Origin: Prochilodus magdalenae
Taxonomy: Eukaryota > Chordata > Actinopteri > Characiformes > Prochilodontidae
Assembly (NCBI GenBank): GCA_024036415.1
Contig: JAMWET010003871.1
Coordinates: 535,501-599,500, forward strand
Reading direction: 5' to 3'
Length of the DNA: 64,000 bases
The notes beneath the pieces were generated by a model. It saw only the letters and a list, made by a program, of their open reading frames with translations. It had not been told where the DNA came from and made no database searches. Shown here in pieces: positions 34,701-45,578 of the stretch (the first letter of the stretch is position 1; the number at the start of each line of letters is the position of its first letter). A program made the translations under genes and the position numbers.

Positions 34701-37700
34701 ATACCCAATCATGTTGAAACAGTGCCTCTACTTTGTGTCCCAACTCTGGCAGGTACTTCGTGTGGCGTTTCTGCTTGCTGTGTTCAACAGAGAACTTCCT
34801 AACAGAAAGCTACACATGGCCGCTGCTGGTCTACATGCTACTGATCTGCCTGTACCCGTTCACCTCCAGCTGTGCTCACACCTTCAGCACCATGTCCCCC
34901 GAGGCCCGCCACATCTGCTACTTCTTCGACTATGGAGCGCTCAGCCTTTACAGCCTGGGTATGATCCTGATCTCAGGTTTTGTTGGGACATTTCAATAGA
35001 AAAGTAACATTATACTTCAAGAAACAGATTCTTAAAACGGCACTAAACGTGTGGCATGGTTAAAAAACATTCAAAAGTCACAATGGCGGTGATTAGCCTA
35101 CCAGCACCTTTTAGTACTGCAGCGTTTTCACCTCAGCAGGAGCCAGTCAGGATGTGAATGAGGTCATACATTATAAAGACCCACACCAACCAATGCTCCA
35201 GTTGGCTGCCGGAAGAAACAAAAACAAAGAAAAAAATTATAATTCTTAGAACAAGTGCTATGAATTACTAAATTTGTTGGTGTAGCTCAGCGGATAACAC
35301 CACTACCTGCCAAGTAGCCACCACCACACGTGGGAGACTGGGGTTCGAATCCCGGGCTCAGTGACTATGCTGTGCTACACCAATAAGAGTCTGTGGGCAA
35401 GACTCCTAACACTACATTGGCTTGTACTTGTAAAATTATTAACCTTGTAAGTTGCTCTGGATAAGAGCGTCAGCTAAATACCGTAAATGTAAATGTAAAG
35501 TCTTTGGTAAAGAGACTTTTTAGATTCTTAATCAAAAATTGTTGTTCCTAAAATTCCACTTTCAGTTGTAGGAATTATATTTCAGGATATAAGGTTTGAT
35601 TTCACATTGGTAATTCCAAAATCATTTGCATTCCAAATCTTTACCATTGTGGAAAGAATTTTATGAACAGGAAATAAATTTTGACATATGCCTTTTTATT
35701 CACACACTTAAAAATCTAATTGGAATAGCTGGAAATCTTAACAATTATTGCAAGCCATTTTTGTAATTTATTTACCATTTACCACTAAGCTACAACTGTT
35801 TGCTTGCCAACCAACCTAAAGCTACATTACACACACAGAATGGGAATTTCTCAACAAAATTTGGCATAGGTAGAAAAGTAAATGTGGACTGTGATTTCCT
35901 GTGTTGTCCAAACAAATTACATGTGTAAATTGCACTTCAGGTGTATATAAAAATAACCTGATGGATATAGGATCAGACCAGACCGTCCGTCAGTGATAAT
36001 CACATTAAGCTTACCGGTAAAATGCATTATATATTGTTAAAGGTGATTAGTGTTTCATTTTAAGACGAAAGGAAAAGAGCTTGAGACCCTGTGCTAACTG
36101 TCCACCTACCAACAGACCCACCACGAAGGTATGAGCTTACATTACTTGTTAGCTATATTAGCCTCCTAGCCTCAGCTTTCAGACAGCAAACATGTCTTGG
36201 CTGATTGATCACATTTGGGCCCACACGTTTCGTTTAGGAGTTAACCCCCCAACCTCGTTTAGGATGCCAGTCTGTCTGGGGGAATTCCTCTTTGAGGGGT
36301 TATGCTTTGCTTGGCATGGTGACACAGCTAGACTTAGGAAGCCACTTATGTTATATATATAACCTAGCTTTAGCACTGAGTTCGCTACGGGTTCCTGCTG
36401 GCAGATAAAGAAGCCATTCAGTGGCAGAGTGAGTAGCAGATCCAGCTACAAAAAACATTAGTGGTGGAAAGGTGTGGCGCATGTTGATATTTAGAGCAGG
36501 TCTAGCAAAACAACAAAGAATGTGTGAACTTGTACTCACCTAGAAAATCAACAGATGATCTAAATTGACTAGGTCTGTTTTTGACTGTACATGAAAAACA
36601 ATTCCTAACAAACTATGTAACTATGTAACTGATTGTCCATAATAATACAACAGCTTATAAACAGCAGCACATGAATGAAGACTCTCTATTGAAAAAAATA
36701 AATTGGAATATCTTATTTAGTCTGGAAGCAGACTTGATATGACACTAGAACACTGGCTTGCCAATGGATGCTAACTTATTTCCTTCAGCTGGAGGGTGTG
36801 GCGTGTGAAGTGTTAAATTTTTCCAGGCTGACCTCACATTGAAGGATTCCCTTATTAAATTATAAGTTTTGTACAGAGTATTCCTTCAACACTGCCAGCC
36901 TGAGTATCAGTGCATGCGAAGGGTGTGAAGCATTACGTTTATGTAACACGTAGGAAGCTCGAAAACACGCACACAAGCCGAGTTCAGAAGAAAACAGCAT
37001 GAGTTTACGAAACCCTCTCTGACCTGGCCGTGGAAGAGCAGAAGAAAGGAGCAGACTAACACACTGAAACTATTGTGCTTTCTGGAGATTCAAAAGAAAG
37101 AAAACAAGAGGCAAAAGGCTGAAGAGGAAGAACTGGACAGTCAACAAACATGTTACGAGCATTGTCCCAGCTACTTCAAAAGTGAGAGTTAGTCTGGCAG
37201 CAGTTGAAAGAACCCATTTATTTTAACCCTTGAGCTCTGGAGTTATTACTGTTGTTTTATTACACTTTTCTACATTATGTAATCATGCAAATACCTAAAT
37301 AATTGCGTAGCCAGGTGATTATCAAGTTATGTATACTTTTATTTTGCATTGTCAACATGAGCAAGACTTTACACACAAAACTAACCATATCAAATTCAAA
37401 ACACAGGAAAATAATACAAACACAAATGTGTATTTCTGCACAGCTCGGCAGTTATGATGTAAATCAAGTCATTCTATTAAAAATTTCCAAGACAGAGTTG
37501 TTCACAGTCTTAGTGATGGAAAGATGCCCCAAAAGTTGAGTACCTTTGCTACATTACAGCAAGTTATTGCATGAGATGATGCCTGAAACATTATTGTATG
37601 ATAGTTTTTTCTATTTTTTAATACTTTCATGGTGGAGAGATGCATACAGGGCGTTGCAAGGCAGAACTATTGCGCCAGAGCACACAATGATTTTGTTTTC

Positions 37701-40700
37701 CTCTTAACGATTGAAGAATGCAGAAGTTGGGAAAAAAGGGTGGAATTCCCCATTACATTGCTTTTGTTTATTTTCCCTAGTATTACTATAGACACTGCTA
37801 AGGTCACATAAATGCGTTTAATCCCTACATACGGAAAGGAGTAAAATCCACCATATGAAATATCTCCTTACCCATCTTTGAAAAATATTTGTCTTTGATC
37901 TCACAGGCATGTTTCCCAGTCCTGCTGCAAACACTTTGTTTGCCTCTCGTCCAGTTGTAAAGCGGCTCAGCAGTGCTGTACTACAGTGACATACTTGAGA
38001 TTTGACTTGACGTACAGCTTAAGACATTTCAGGCTTGACTTTGGAATCTGTGTGTGTCCATTTTTCACACTTAACTCTTTATTCGAAGACTCACATGAGA
38101 ACATAGCGCATGCATAACCTAACACAACACATAACATAAGTAAATTCCTAATGATTGCTAGGACACACAAACGTTTGAGCACATTTTCGGTCCAAATAAG
38201 AAGGAATTGTGCTGGTTTTCACAAGAAATTTAAAAAAAATGTCCCATTTTCAGATAAGTACAACTTGTAAACTTTATGTCTCGATGAAATGCGCTCCTCA
38301 TGCAAATCCGTTTTTAGCCATAAGTGACAGCTTGAAATGCCATTCAAATTAGCTGGCGGTGCTGTAAAGTACTACCTACTGATTGCACCCTCTGCTTTCT
38401 TTATTACATAATTGACAAAACTGTAGGGTTACATAAATATGCCTATGGGCCAGGCTCGTACCCAGTAGTAGACTTTCAGTCCAAAAACAATACTTTTAGT
38501 GGCAACTCAGGGTTTGGAGTCGTAATTGGGGCAAGCCCTTAGTCTGCCTCAGAATCCCCTAAATCTGCTCACAGGAAAAACCCAACAACTACAAGTTACT
38601 AGTCTGAAATTCTTGGGTTTGATCTAATCCTCTGCAGCCATGGTTTAAGACGTCTACTTTAGACAAGCTCAGTGATATAATATAGTGGCATAATCTGTAT
38701 AATTTATGCAGTATTTTAATTGTTAAATGATGTTTTAGCTTTTGTTTATCTTTGACATTTGAAATGTTGCAGTATCTCCTCTTGTGTTACTGGAAGTTAT
38801 TAAGTTGTTGATTCTGAATGTTCCTCCAGGCTGTGCTATCACTTACGGCTCCTACGTGATGCCTGAATGTTGGGTCAACGGTTGGCTACACCAGTATTTT
38901 GTGCCCATCGCCATCGCTAACACAGTCTTCTGTACCAGCATGTCCTGCTACTCTAGGTAAGAACTGCCCTGAGCCATCCAGTGTTAACATTGTGTTGATT
39001 TGTCGGTTCTCATTAACAGCGTGTAGAATCTTGAGCTTTCCATCTGCTACCATATTAGCTATTACTGTCTGAAAGAAACACCATGCTGCTTTTATTGTTG
39101 GATGCTCTGTGATGGTTTCTGAACTAGGACTGGCATGTCATAATTTCCTATTCCCGACAGCTGAGAATCAAGAGTCCACTTTTAAGCTTTGGACTTGTTT
39201 CTATACGATGATGTCTGTGTTCAGATGTACACAAGTATTTGATTGGCTAATTGAGGTATAAGTACTTAAAAATAAAAAAATCGCTCATTAGCTGTGTTCT
39301 GCAAGTTACACTTTGAAAATAAGAAATAACAGTTAGTGTAACTAGTTATTGCTTTCAAAAGCATTTGAATTATTACCAATCTCTGCTTATAAAAGCAAGT
39401 ATTACTAGGGGAAGTTACATTTATATGTCTTTTTTATTTGCTTTCATATAAAATCATATAAAATGCTGTAATTCTCTAATTAATACATGCATAGATGTTA
39501 TTACAAATTCAGAAAACATTTACTTAGGAGGACTCTTATAGCATTTTGTCTGTTTATGCTTAGTTCAGGAAGAGCAGAATCAGAGTATTGGTGACAGCAA
39601 AACTAGTTTAGATGCAGCAAGGCTTCAAGCAAATTGTCTTGAGCCAAATATTGCCTTAAGTAAAGCCCAAAAGTTTGTGTGGAACTTCCGTGTCTTTAGC
39701 AATAGTGTAAATTTCGGACACTGTTTTTCTATATTTTTTTATTTGTAGGAGACGAAGCTCATGTTGCCCAAACTGTCAGCTATTGTGTGATTGATTCACT
39801 CTTTTATTGTGCCACCATGAGCTCAAGTGACTTTAGACTATAAACAGAAACCCGGACGAATAGGCTGCATTCATCTGCTATAGTCTTAATATTACAATAT
39901 AAAATTTTTCACGCGAGACAATATTAACAAGTAAACATGGCTGTTTACATGTAGGCAACTCTAACTGTGTTATTTCATTTAAATAGGTAATTAGATATAT
40001 TACTCGACATATATAGGTCTACTTAACGTACGTATTTGTTCCAAGAAGGAGAATATATACTGACATACCAAAAATCATGGGATAGCAGTATGTAAATTAA
40101 TTAGTGTTGGACGGCTTGTGGTTAAACACTGACCAGTTTAGTCATGGCACAGCGACGTAAATTATCAACAAGAGTTTAAAGAGGGTTGATAGTGGTACCG
40201 GACAGATGAGACGTTCCGTTTAGATTTAAGATTTAATCCCTTGTTGATCCCACAGTGGGGAAATTTAGTCTCTGCATTTAACCCATCCGTAAAGTGAAAC
40301 ACCCACATACACACTCACTAGTGAACACACACACTAGGGGGCAGTGAGCACACTTACCCGGAGCGGTGGGCAGCCCTATCCACAGAACCTGGGGAGCAGT
40401 TGGGGGTTAGGTGCCTTGCTCAAGGGCACCTCAGTCGTTACTGTCAGTTCAGGGAATCAAACCGGCAACCCTCCGGTCACAAGGCTGGTTCCCTAACCTC
40501 CAGCCCACGACTGCCCCCCGAAGTTGTGCGTATGTTTAACATTCCTCGATGCACAGTGTCGTGTGTGTACCTGGAATACATCATAGAAAGCTTTACCAAC
40601 CTCAGTGGGCAGCACAGTGGGCACCCACACGTGCTTACTGCTATCCCATGATCCTATAATGTGTCAGTGGATGTAGTTATAATGCTCATTTTAGATATAC

Positions 40701-43700
40701 ACCATTCAGGCATACCATTATGACCACCTCAGTGTATCTACAGTCTTTATCCATTTGATCAGCTCCACTTACCAGTTATGTGCACCTTGTAGTTCTACAG
40801 TAACAGACTGTAATCCATCTGTTTCTCTGTATATCATTGTTAGCCCCCTATCAACTTTTTTTTTATCAGTGGTCAGGACCCCCACACAGCAAGTGTTATG
40901 TGGGTGGGGCTTTGAGTGGACAGCAGAGAGAGAGGCATTTTATGCCTGATGGATGTAGTAGTGATGTAAAATCATTGTGCATGCTTAATTTAAAAATATA
41001 TATATTTCTGTATAGTTATGATGTAAAAGTGGATTAATATATGAGGAACTGATGTCCAGGTCGCTAAGAAGCGTTGTTATGCAGGTGTTAATCCAGTAAA
41101 GATGGGAAACGTTCACTTAATTGATAATATTTGGTATATCATGCATCCAGATGTCCAGAATATCCTGTGCTTCCAGTTGGACTGAGAAACATAACACTAT
41201 GTATAGTTTATTATTATTACTATACACTGTCTGAGCCTATAGTTCTGAGCATGGTGTCAATATTTTAACCCTGCTCTCAGAAAGCACAAGAAAGATTGTA
41301 ACATGTTGTGTATCATGAAAACCTTCTGTTGAAATATTATACTACTCAGTAAAAAGGAAATGATTAAGGCTTTATGTTAATTAGTGCAAAGCAGTGAACA
41401 CGCTACTTCACAAAACATTGTTTGTTTTTAAAGAGTTCAGCCTGAGGAGGCTAGATACGCCTACAGCCTTGAAGTTGCATAAGCTAATGAATTACACGCT
41501 CAGTAATAGTGCAACCCAGGAACGTTGGGTAAGAAAGGAAAGAGCTGCAAGCTGGTTAGAGCAGCAGTATGGGGAAGGGATGCGAAACCACATGTTTAAT
41601 TTGACTGGCATTCACATGAGGCCCAGGAATGACATCAGGCCTGAAGGCAGTACGGAAAGCCGCTAACACAAGAACTGTGTATATGTATAATATGTTTGGC
41701 GGGAAGGAACTCCAGGGACCTGCACTCACGTTAACCCTACCCTCCAAAATCTTGTGGAAAGCCTTTCCAGTGTAGTGGAGGCTGTTCTTGGTGAAGGCTA
41801 GGACGGCTAACTCCAAATGAACGCCTGGTTTTGTTATAGGGTGTCTAACAAGCACATGCAGGCGTCATGCACACATGTCCACGTACATTTGGTCATACAG
41901 CGTAAACAAACTCTATAAGCTACAAATACATTTTACAGTGTTTATCCTGGTGACCGTTTTTTGTAAATTTTGTAAATCCTTTATAAATCCTCCTTAAATT
42001 AGCGTATCCGTCGTTAGCGTAGCAACAAATTGAATGTGTATCAACGTGTTTTATATGTTGAGGCTATTGTCCAAAAAAAATAATGTATCTCCATTTTTGT
42101 TGATTTCTACTTTTATGCCTCATTTGATCACATGAGCTGCAGTTTACACTGTGTGTGAATTTTATGAAGAATGCACCAACTGAAATGACTCAAAACCGCT
42201 TGGAAAGATGTCTGGTTTCATTGACTTCCATTCAGATTAAATGGGGTTTTTGGCCTCTCCTGTAAAGTTGTTATTTTGAGTTTTTCAAAGAGTTTTTCTT
42301 TAGACAGCGACGATATATTGAGACATAGATAATGAAAACAACAAAGGTTCTAGCTTCTGTCTGCCACTGAAACATGTTTACAGGATGGTTGTGAGTATTG
42401 TTTGTTTATTTGAGCTTACTAACTGTTAAGGGCTAGGAAGCTTGCTGTAGCATAGTGGGTGACCTCTCTGCCTCTGATGCTGCAGACTTGGATTTAATCC
42501 CCTACCTGAGCGAGTGCATAACATTATATACCAATAAGGGTCCATGGGCATGACTCCTAATGTTGTCAGTCGCTCTGGATAAAAACCTCTGTCAAATACC
42601 AAATTAATAAAGTAAAATAGCTAGTCAGACAATTTGGCCAGTTTAGACTTTAATAGTTACCGACAAAAAACACAAATTTACTATTCTGATATTTAATAGT
42701 CAGGTAAAATGTCATGATGGTGACAGACCCATGCAGAACAATAATTAGAGTGTATATAATATGAGTGGGTCTTTCCGCATGGCCCTCTCCTGACTTATTT
42801 GTGTGACGTGTCAGCTGCCTGTCTGCAGGGAAATACCAGTCTTTCATGAAACTAAACCTTTTCTTCTCTTTTTTTTTTCAGATTTCTAGAACTGCAGTTT
42901 CCACACAGAAGTAAAATCTTGCGGACAAGTGCCTTCGTTTTACCGTTCATCTTCGATAACATCCCTCTTTTCTACAGAGTACGTAACAGTCATTCATTTA
43001 CATTCACAGTCATTCGTTTCTATCCGGGGTCGACCCGAAGAGAATGGGTTCCCCTTTTGAGTCTTGGTTCCTCTCGCGGCAGCTTCCTTTTCCCTGAGGG
43101 AGTTTTTCCTTGCCTTGGCTTGCTCATCGGGGGCCCTGTTTCTCTGTAAAGCAGTATCTGTTGTAAAATGCGCATCTGAATAAATTAGACTTGACAGTCA
43201 ATCAGGTGACTATGCAGTAGTTGCAGAGGCTGTATGAAGGTTGTATGAGCAAAAAGTAAGAGCACTTATGAATCTGGGATATGATTATCCTTGACCAGCC
43301 ATTAGCTAAACGTCTCTTTTTGTTTTGTGTGTAGCTCCTGCTGTGTTTCAGTGGGAATTGTACTCACACGGAAGCTGTGAGCAGTCACTGTTACCACCTG
43401 CTTTTTGCCTTCTTGACGGGTTTCCTCTTCGCTTCTCACCTCCCTGAGAGACTGGCACCAGGACGCTTTGACTACATAGGTAGGGCTGTCCATCCTCTCT
43501 GTCCACAGGCTCAAAGAGCTGGGATACATTTCTATCTTTTTTGTTATTCCTGGTTATAAGGTATTATTGTGGCTAACACTGTCAAAACAAATGATTATTC
43601 AGCTGTATATTCGGAGTCGAGACTGGGGCTTTGGCTGCTTTGTGGCTGTGTTCAGATTTGTTCTGCAAAGAAAACTGAATCTGAATGGTGAAAAACCCGT

Positions 43701-45578
43701 GCCTGACAAGTTTTGAAAAGCAATCTGGGCACTTATTCTGCGGGAAGCAGGGTTGCCAGATTGCATTTATTCATCTTTTGAGTCGATTATTCCCTCGCCA
43801 AACAACTTTCGTGTGTAATACCTCCATAAGCACAAGTAACAGTTGTGTTTGGATTTTACATGGACTGGACAAGTTTCTGGATGTAGGCCACATCAGTGTT
43901 CAGCCATTATTGTTCAGCCAGATGTGGTGAATACCTTCCCTGGCACAATTCTGAGAGGAATTTCCTGTAGTCTGGAATTTTTTACCCCTGCAAAATCAAA
44001 TCACAGATCACAACTGCTAAACCACTGCAATTAACAGATGAGTTGGAGCAGGTGTATTTGAGTGAGGAAACCAACAGCCTTGTGCTGGTGTGCCTGTCAC
44101 TTTTCCACTTTACAGGGGAAGAACACAACTTTCAAACAATTTTACTAAATTAAAGAGTTTACACATATTTCAAGTCATTCTGGGTCAATTCTCACCATCA
44201 TATGTTGACACTGTGTAAGGAAAAAAATCCCTCCAGTCTCAGTAGAAGTTTCTTCCTTCAGAGCTCCACTGGAGAAAAAGTACTAAAGTATTTGCCTTCA
44301 AATCTACAGGGGTTGGACAATGAAACTGAAACACCTGTCATTTTAGTGTGGGAGGTCTCATGGCTAAATTGGACCAGCCTGGTGGCCAATCTTCATTAAT
44401 TGCACATTGCACCAGTAAGAGCAGAGTGTGAAGGTTCAGTTAGCAGGTAAGAGCACAGTTCTGCTCAAAATACTGCAATGCACACAGCATTATGGGAGAC
44501 ATACCAGAGTTCAAAAGAGGACAAACTGTTGGTGCACGTCTTGCTGGCGCATCTGTGACCAAGACAGCAAGTCTTTGTGATGTATCAAGAGCCACGGTAT
44601 CCAGGGTAATGTCAGCATACCACCAAGAAGGACGAACCACATCCAACAGGATTAACTGTGGACGCAAGAGGAAGCTGTCTGAAAGGGATGTTCGGGTGCT
44701 AACCCGGATTGTATCCAAAAAACATAAAACCACGGCTGCCCAACAGACGCTGTATTGGCCGCAAAAGGAGGCCCTACACCATACTAATAAATGATTGTGG
44801 TCTAAAACCAGGTGTTTCGGTTTCATTGTCCAACCCCTGTACTTAAGTATTGTAGACCTATTATGATTTCTGGAACAAATCTCTTAATCTACTCACTGTA
44901 GGTAAAGAGACTGTAGTGTCTCCACCAGTCTTTAATAGTAGGTCATTCATTAGTCTGACACTGATGTCTATTCAAATGATCATAATCACAGAACACTGAA
45001 TGAAAACAGGTTCCATTAGCTAGAACCAAGCTCTGTCCAACAGTTAAGGTGGAGTGGAGTTAAAATAATAAGTCACTCAGAATGGAAATACAGATACACC
45101 AAACAACTACTGAAGTACAGTAACTAATCACATTTACCGAGCTTCCGTTCACCACTGGGTTAACCTGCCTATTATATAAGGGATCCGTAACTGTGCAGAA
45201 CCCACGGTTGAACTGATGAATCTTTTGTAGAGCTCACTTGAATAAATTTATAAGTCTGAACAGTTTCCCTAACTCCTCTCTGCTAAACCTCTGCCAGGCC
45301 ACAGCCACCAGCTGTTCCACATCTGCGCCGTGGTGGGCACCCACTTCCAGATGGAGGCCGTGCTGGCCGATATGAGCTCACGCCAGAGCTGGCTGATCGC
45401 TCACTCGGCCGGGCCCTCCTTCCTGGGCACTTTAGGGGCTCTGGCCTTGGCGGTCCTACTCAACCTGGGTATCATCGGCCTCTTCAGTGCTTGTCTGCTG
45501 TTCACACCAAACCTCAGCTCTTCAGGCCTCACCTCCACACCCACACCGCAGCCTTCAGCTACGACCAAGGATGAGTGA
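31749..45578 (+). CDS. paqr6: PAQR6, membrane progestin receptor delta (complete, 7 coding exons)
   Basis: Seven-transmembrane progestin/adipoQ receptor of the plasma membrane; the mPR-delta type responds to progestins and neurosteroids. Coding exons: 31749-31799, 33148-33275, 34753-34958, 38830-38956, 42882-42978, 43335-43479 and 45298-45578 (stop TGA 45576-45578). All have GT-AG introns and compatible phases (0, 2, 1, 2, 0, 1). They join into 344 residues, the length of human PAQR6. Family features: VFREDSIISGYR at 18-29, SALDCILSSFQMTNETVNIW at 34-53, H102 in SCAHTF, D119 in FFDYGALSLYSLG, RLAPGRFDYIGHSHQLFH at 242-259, and THFQMEAVLADM at 266-277. H102 together with H255 and H259 (HxxxH) match the zinc-binding histidines known from adiponectin receptors. 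PAQR7 and PAQR8 have intronless coding regions and PAQR5 is the nearest alternative; the location next to smg5 decides for PAQR6. The start at 31749 matches the family start (MLRIKLPRL), but another in-frame ATG lies at 31671. Confidence 0.97.
32250..32700 (-). mobile_element. 5'-truncated L2-like LINE, 3' end
   Basis: On the minus strand the end of an ORF2-like protein is readable (RWWNELPLSVRTAESLAVF, KRRLKTHLF), the usual C-terminal end of fish L2/CR1-type LINE proteins. A roughly 300-base 3' UTR follows. The element ends in CGCTCTGGATAAGAGCGTC and several ATGTAA repeats. Everything 5' of this has been lost, as is typical of LINE insertions. It sits in the first coding intron of paqr6, opposite to the gene. 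Confidence 0.8.
35276..35499 (+). repeat. tRNA-derived SINE (copy 2, full length)
   Basis: The most complete copy, in the third paqr6 intron. It has the tRNA-like head TTGGTGTAGCTCAGCGGATA, B box GGTTCGAATCCC, body GCTACACCAATAAGAGTC, and tail GCTCTGGATAAGAGCGTC followed by TAAATGTAAATGTAAA. The tail is the same as the 3' end of the L2-like LINE at 32250-32700, the expected arrangement for a SINE mobilised by that LINE. Confidence 0.9.
35500..38829 (+). other. paqr6 intron 3, unannotated part
   Basis: Non-coding. It includes a dispersed-repeat fragment at about 37495-37670 (GTCTTAGTGATGGAAAG ... TGGTGGAGAGATGCATACAG GG) related to 20230-20300 and 27480-27660. No internal exon is needed: flanking phases match. 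Confidence 0.6.
40218..40518 (-). repeat. tRNA-derived SINE with V-SINE-like core
   Basis: The minus strand begins GGGGCAGTCGTGGGCTGGAG G, with B-box-like GGTTTGATTCCC, core TTGAGCAAGGCACCTAACCC C, and end CCCACTGTGGGATCAACAAG GGATTAAATC. The core is of the type found in V-SINE-like fish families. It is a different family from the four SINEs listed above. Located in paqr6 intron 4. Confidence 0.65.
40697..40920 (+). repeat. Dispersed fish repeat (CATTATGACCACCTC type), left part
   Basis: CAGGCATACCATTATGACCA CCTC, then GATCAGCTCCACTTACCAG, TAGTTCTACAGTAACAGACT G and AGTGGTCAGGACCCCCAC. It is a very common fish repeat; another part of the same family, in the opposite sense, is at 56295-56405. 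Confidence 0.6.
42438..42606 (+). repeat. tRNA-derived SINE (copy 3, degenerate)
   Basis: Diverged copy in the fourth paqr6 intron. Recognisable parts are GTAGCATAGTGGGTGACC (head), TTGGATTTAATCCCC (decayed B box), ACCAATAAGGGTCCATGGGC, GACTCCTAATG and GTCGCTCTGGATAAAA with a shortened tail. Confidence 0.75.
43015..43195 (+). repeat. LINE 3'-end-like repeat in paqr6 intron 5
   Basis: GAATGGGTTCCCCTTTTGAG, TGAGGGAGTTTTTCCTTGCC, GGCTTGCTCATCGGGG and the end CATCTGAATAAATTAGACTT GAC are the usual 3' end of an abundant fish LINE family. Lies between exons 42882-42978 and 43335-43479. Confidence 0.6.
43925..43990 (+). repeat. Dispersed repeat fragment shared with 56436-56500
   Basis: ACCTTCCCTGGCACAATTCT GAG and GGAATTTCCTGTAGTCTGGA ATTTT, nearly the same as GCCTTCCCTGGCACAATTCC GAG ... 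GTAGACTGGGATTTT at 56436-56500. Same orientation; class unknown. Confidence 0.55.
44307..44839 (+). mobile_element. Internally deleted Tc1-like element (copy A)
   Basis: Bounded by CAGGGGTTGGACAATGAAAC and its reverse complement, with TA on both sides (Tc1/mariner target). A frame from 44492 reads as the N-terminal DNA-binding part of a Tc1 transposase: FKRGQTVGARLAGASV, then a helix-turn-helix TASLCDVSRATVSRVMSAY, then GRKRKLSERDVRVLTRIV. The catalytic part is gone; a deletion joins ACGGCTGCCCAACAG to a 3' end CGCTGTATTGGCCGC. It lies in the last intron of paqr6 and cannot move by itself. Confidence 0.9.

Noticed and set aside
35276..35350. tRNA gene
   Set aside because: A and B boxes are present, but it continues into a SINE body with a LINE-like tail and does not fold as a full tRNA.
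44492..44794. Stand-alone gene for a helix-turn-helix protein
   Set aside because: It is the truncated N-terminal part of a Tc1 transposase inside intact terminal repeats.
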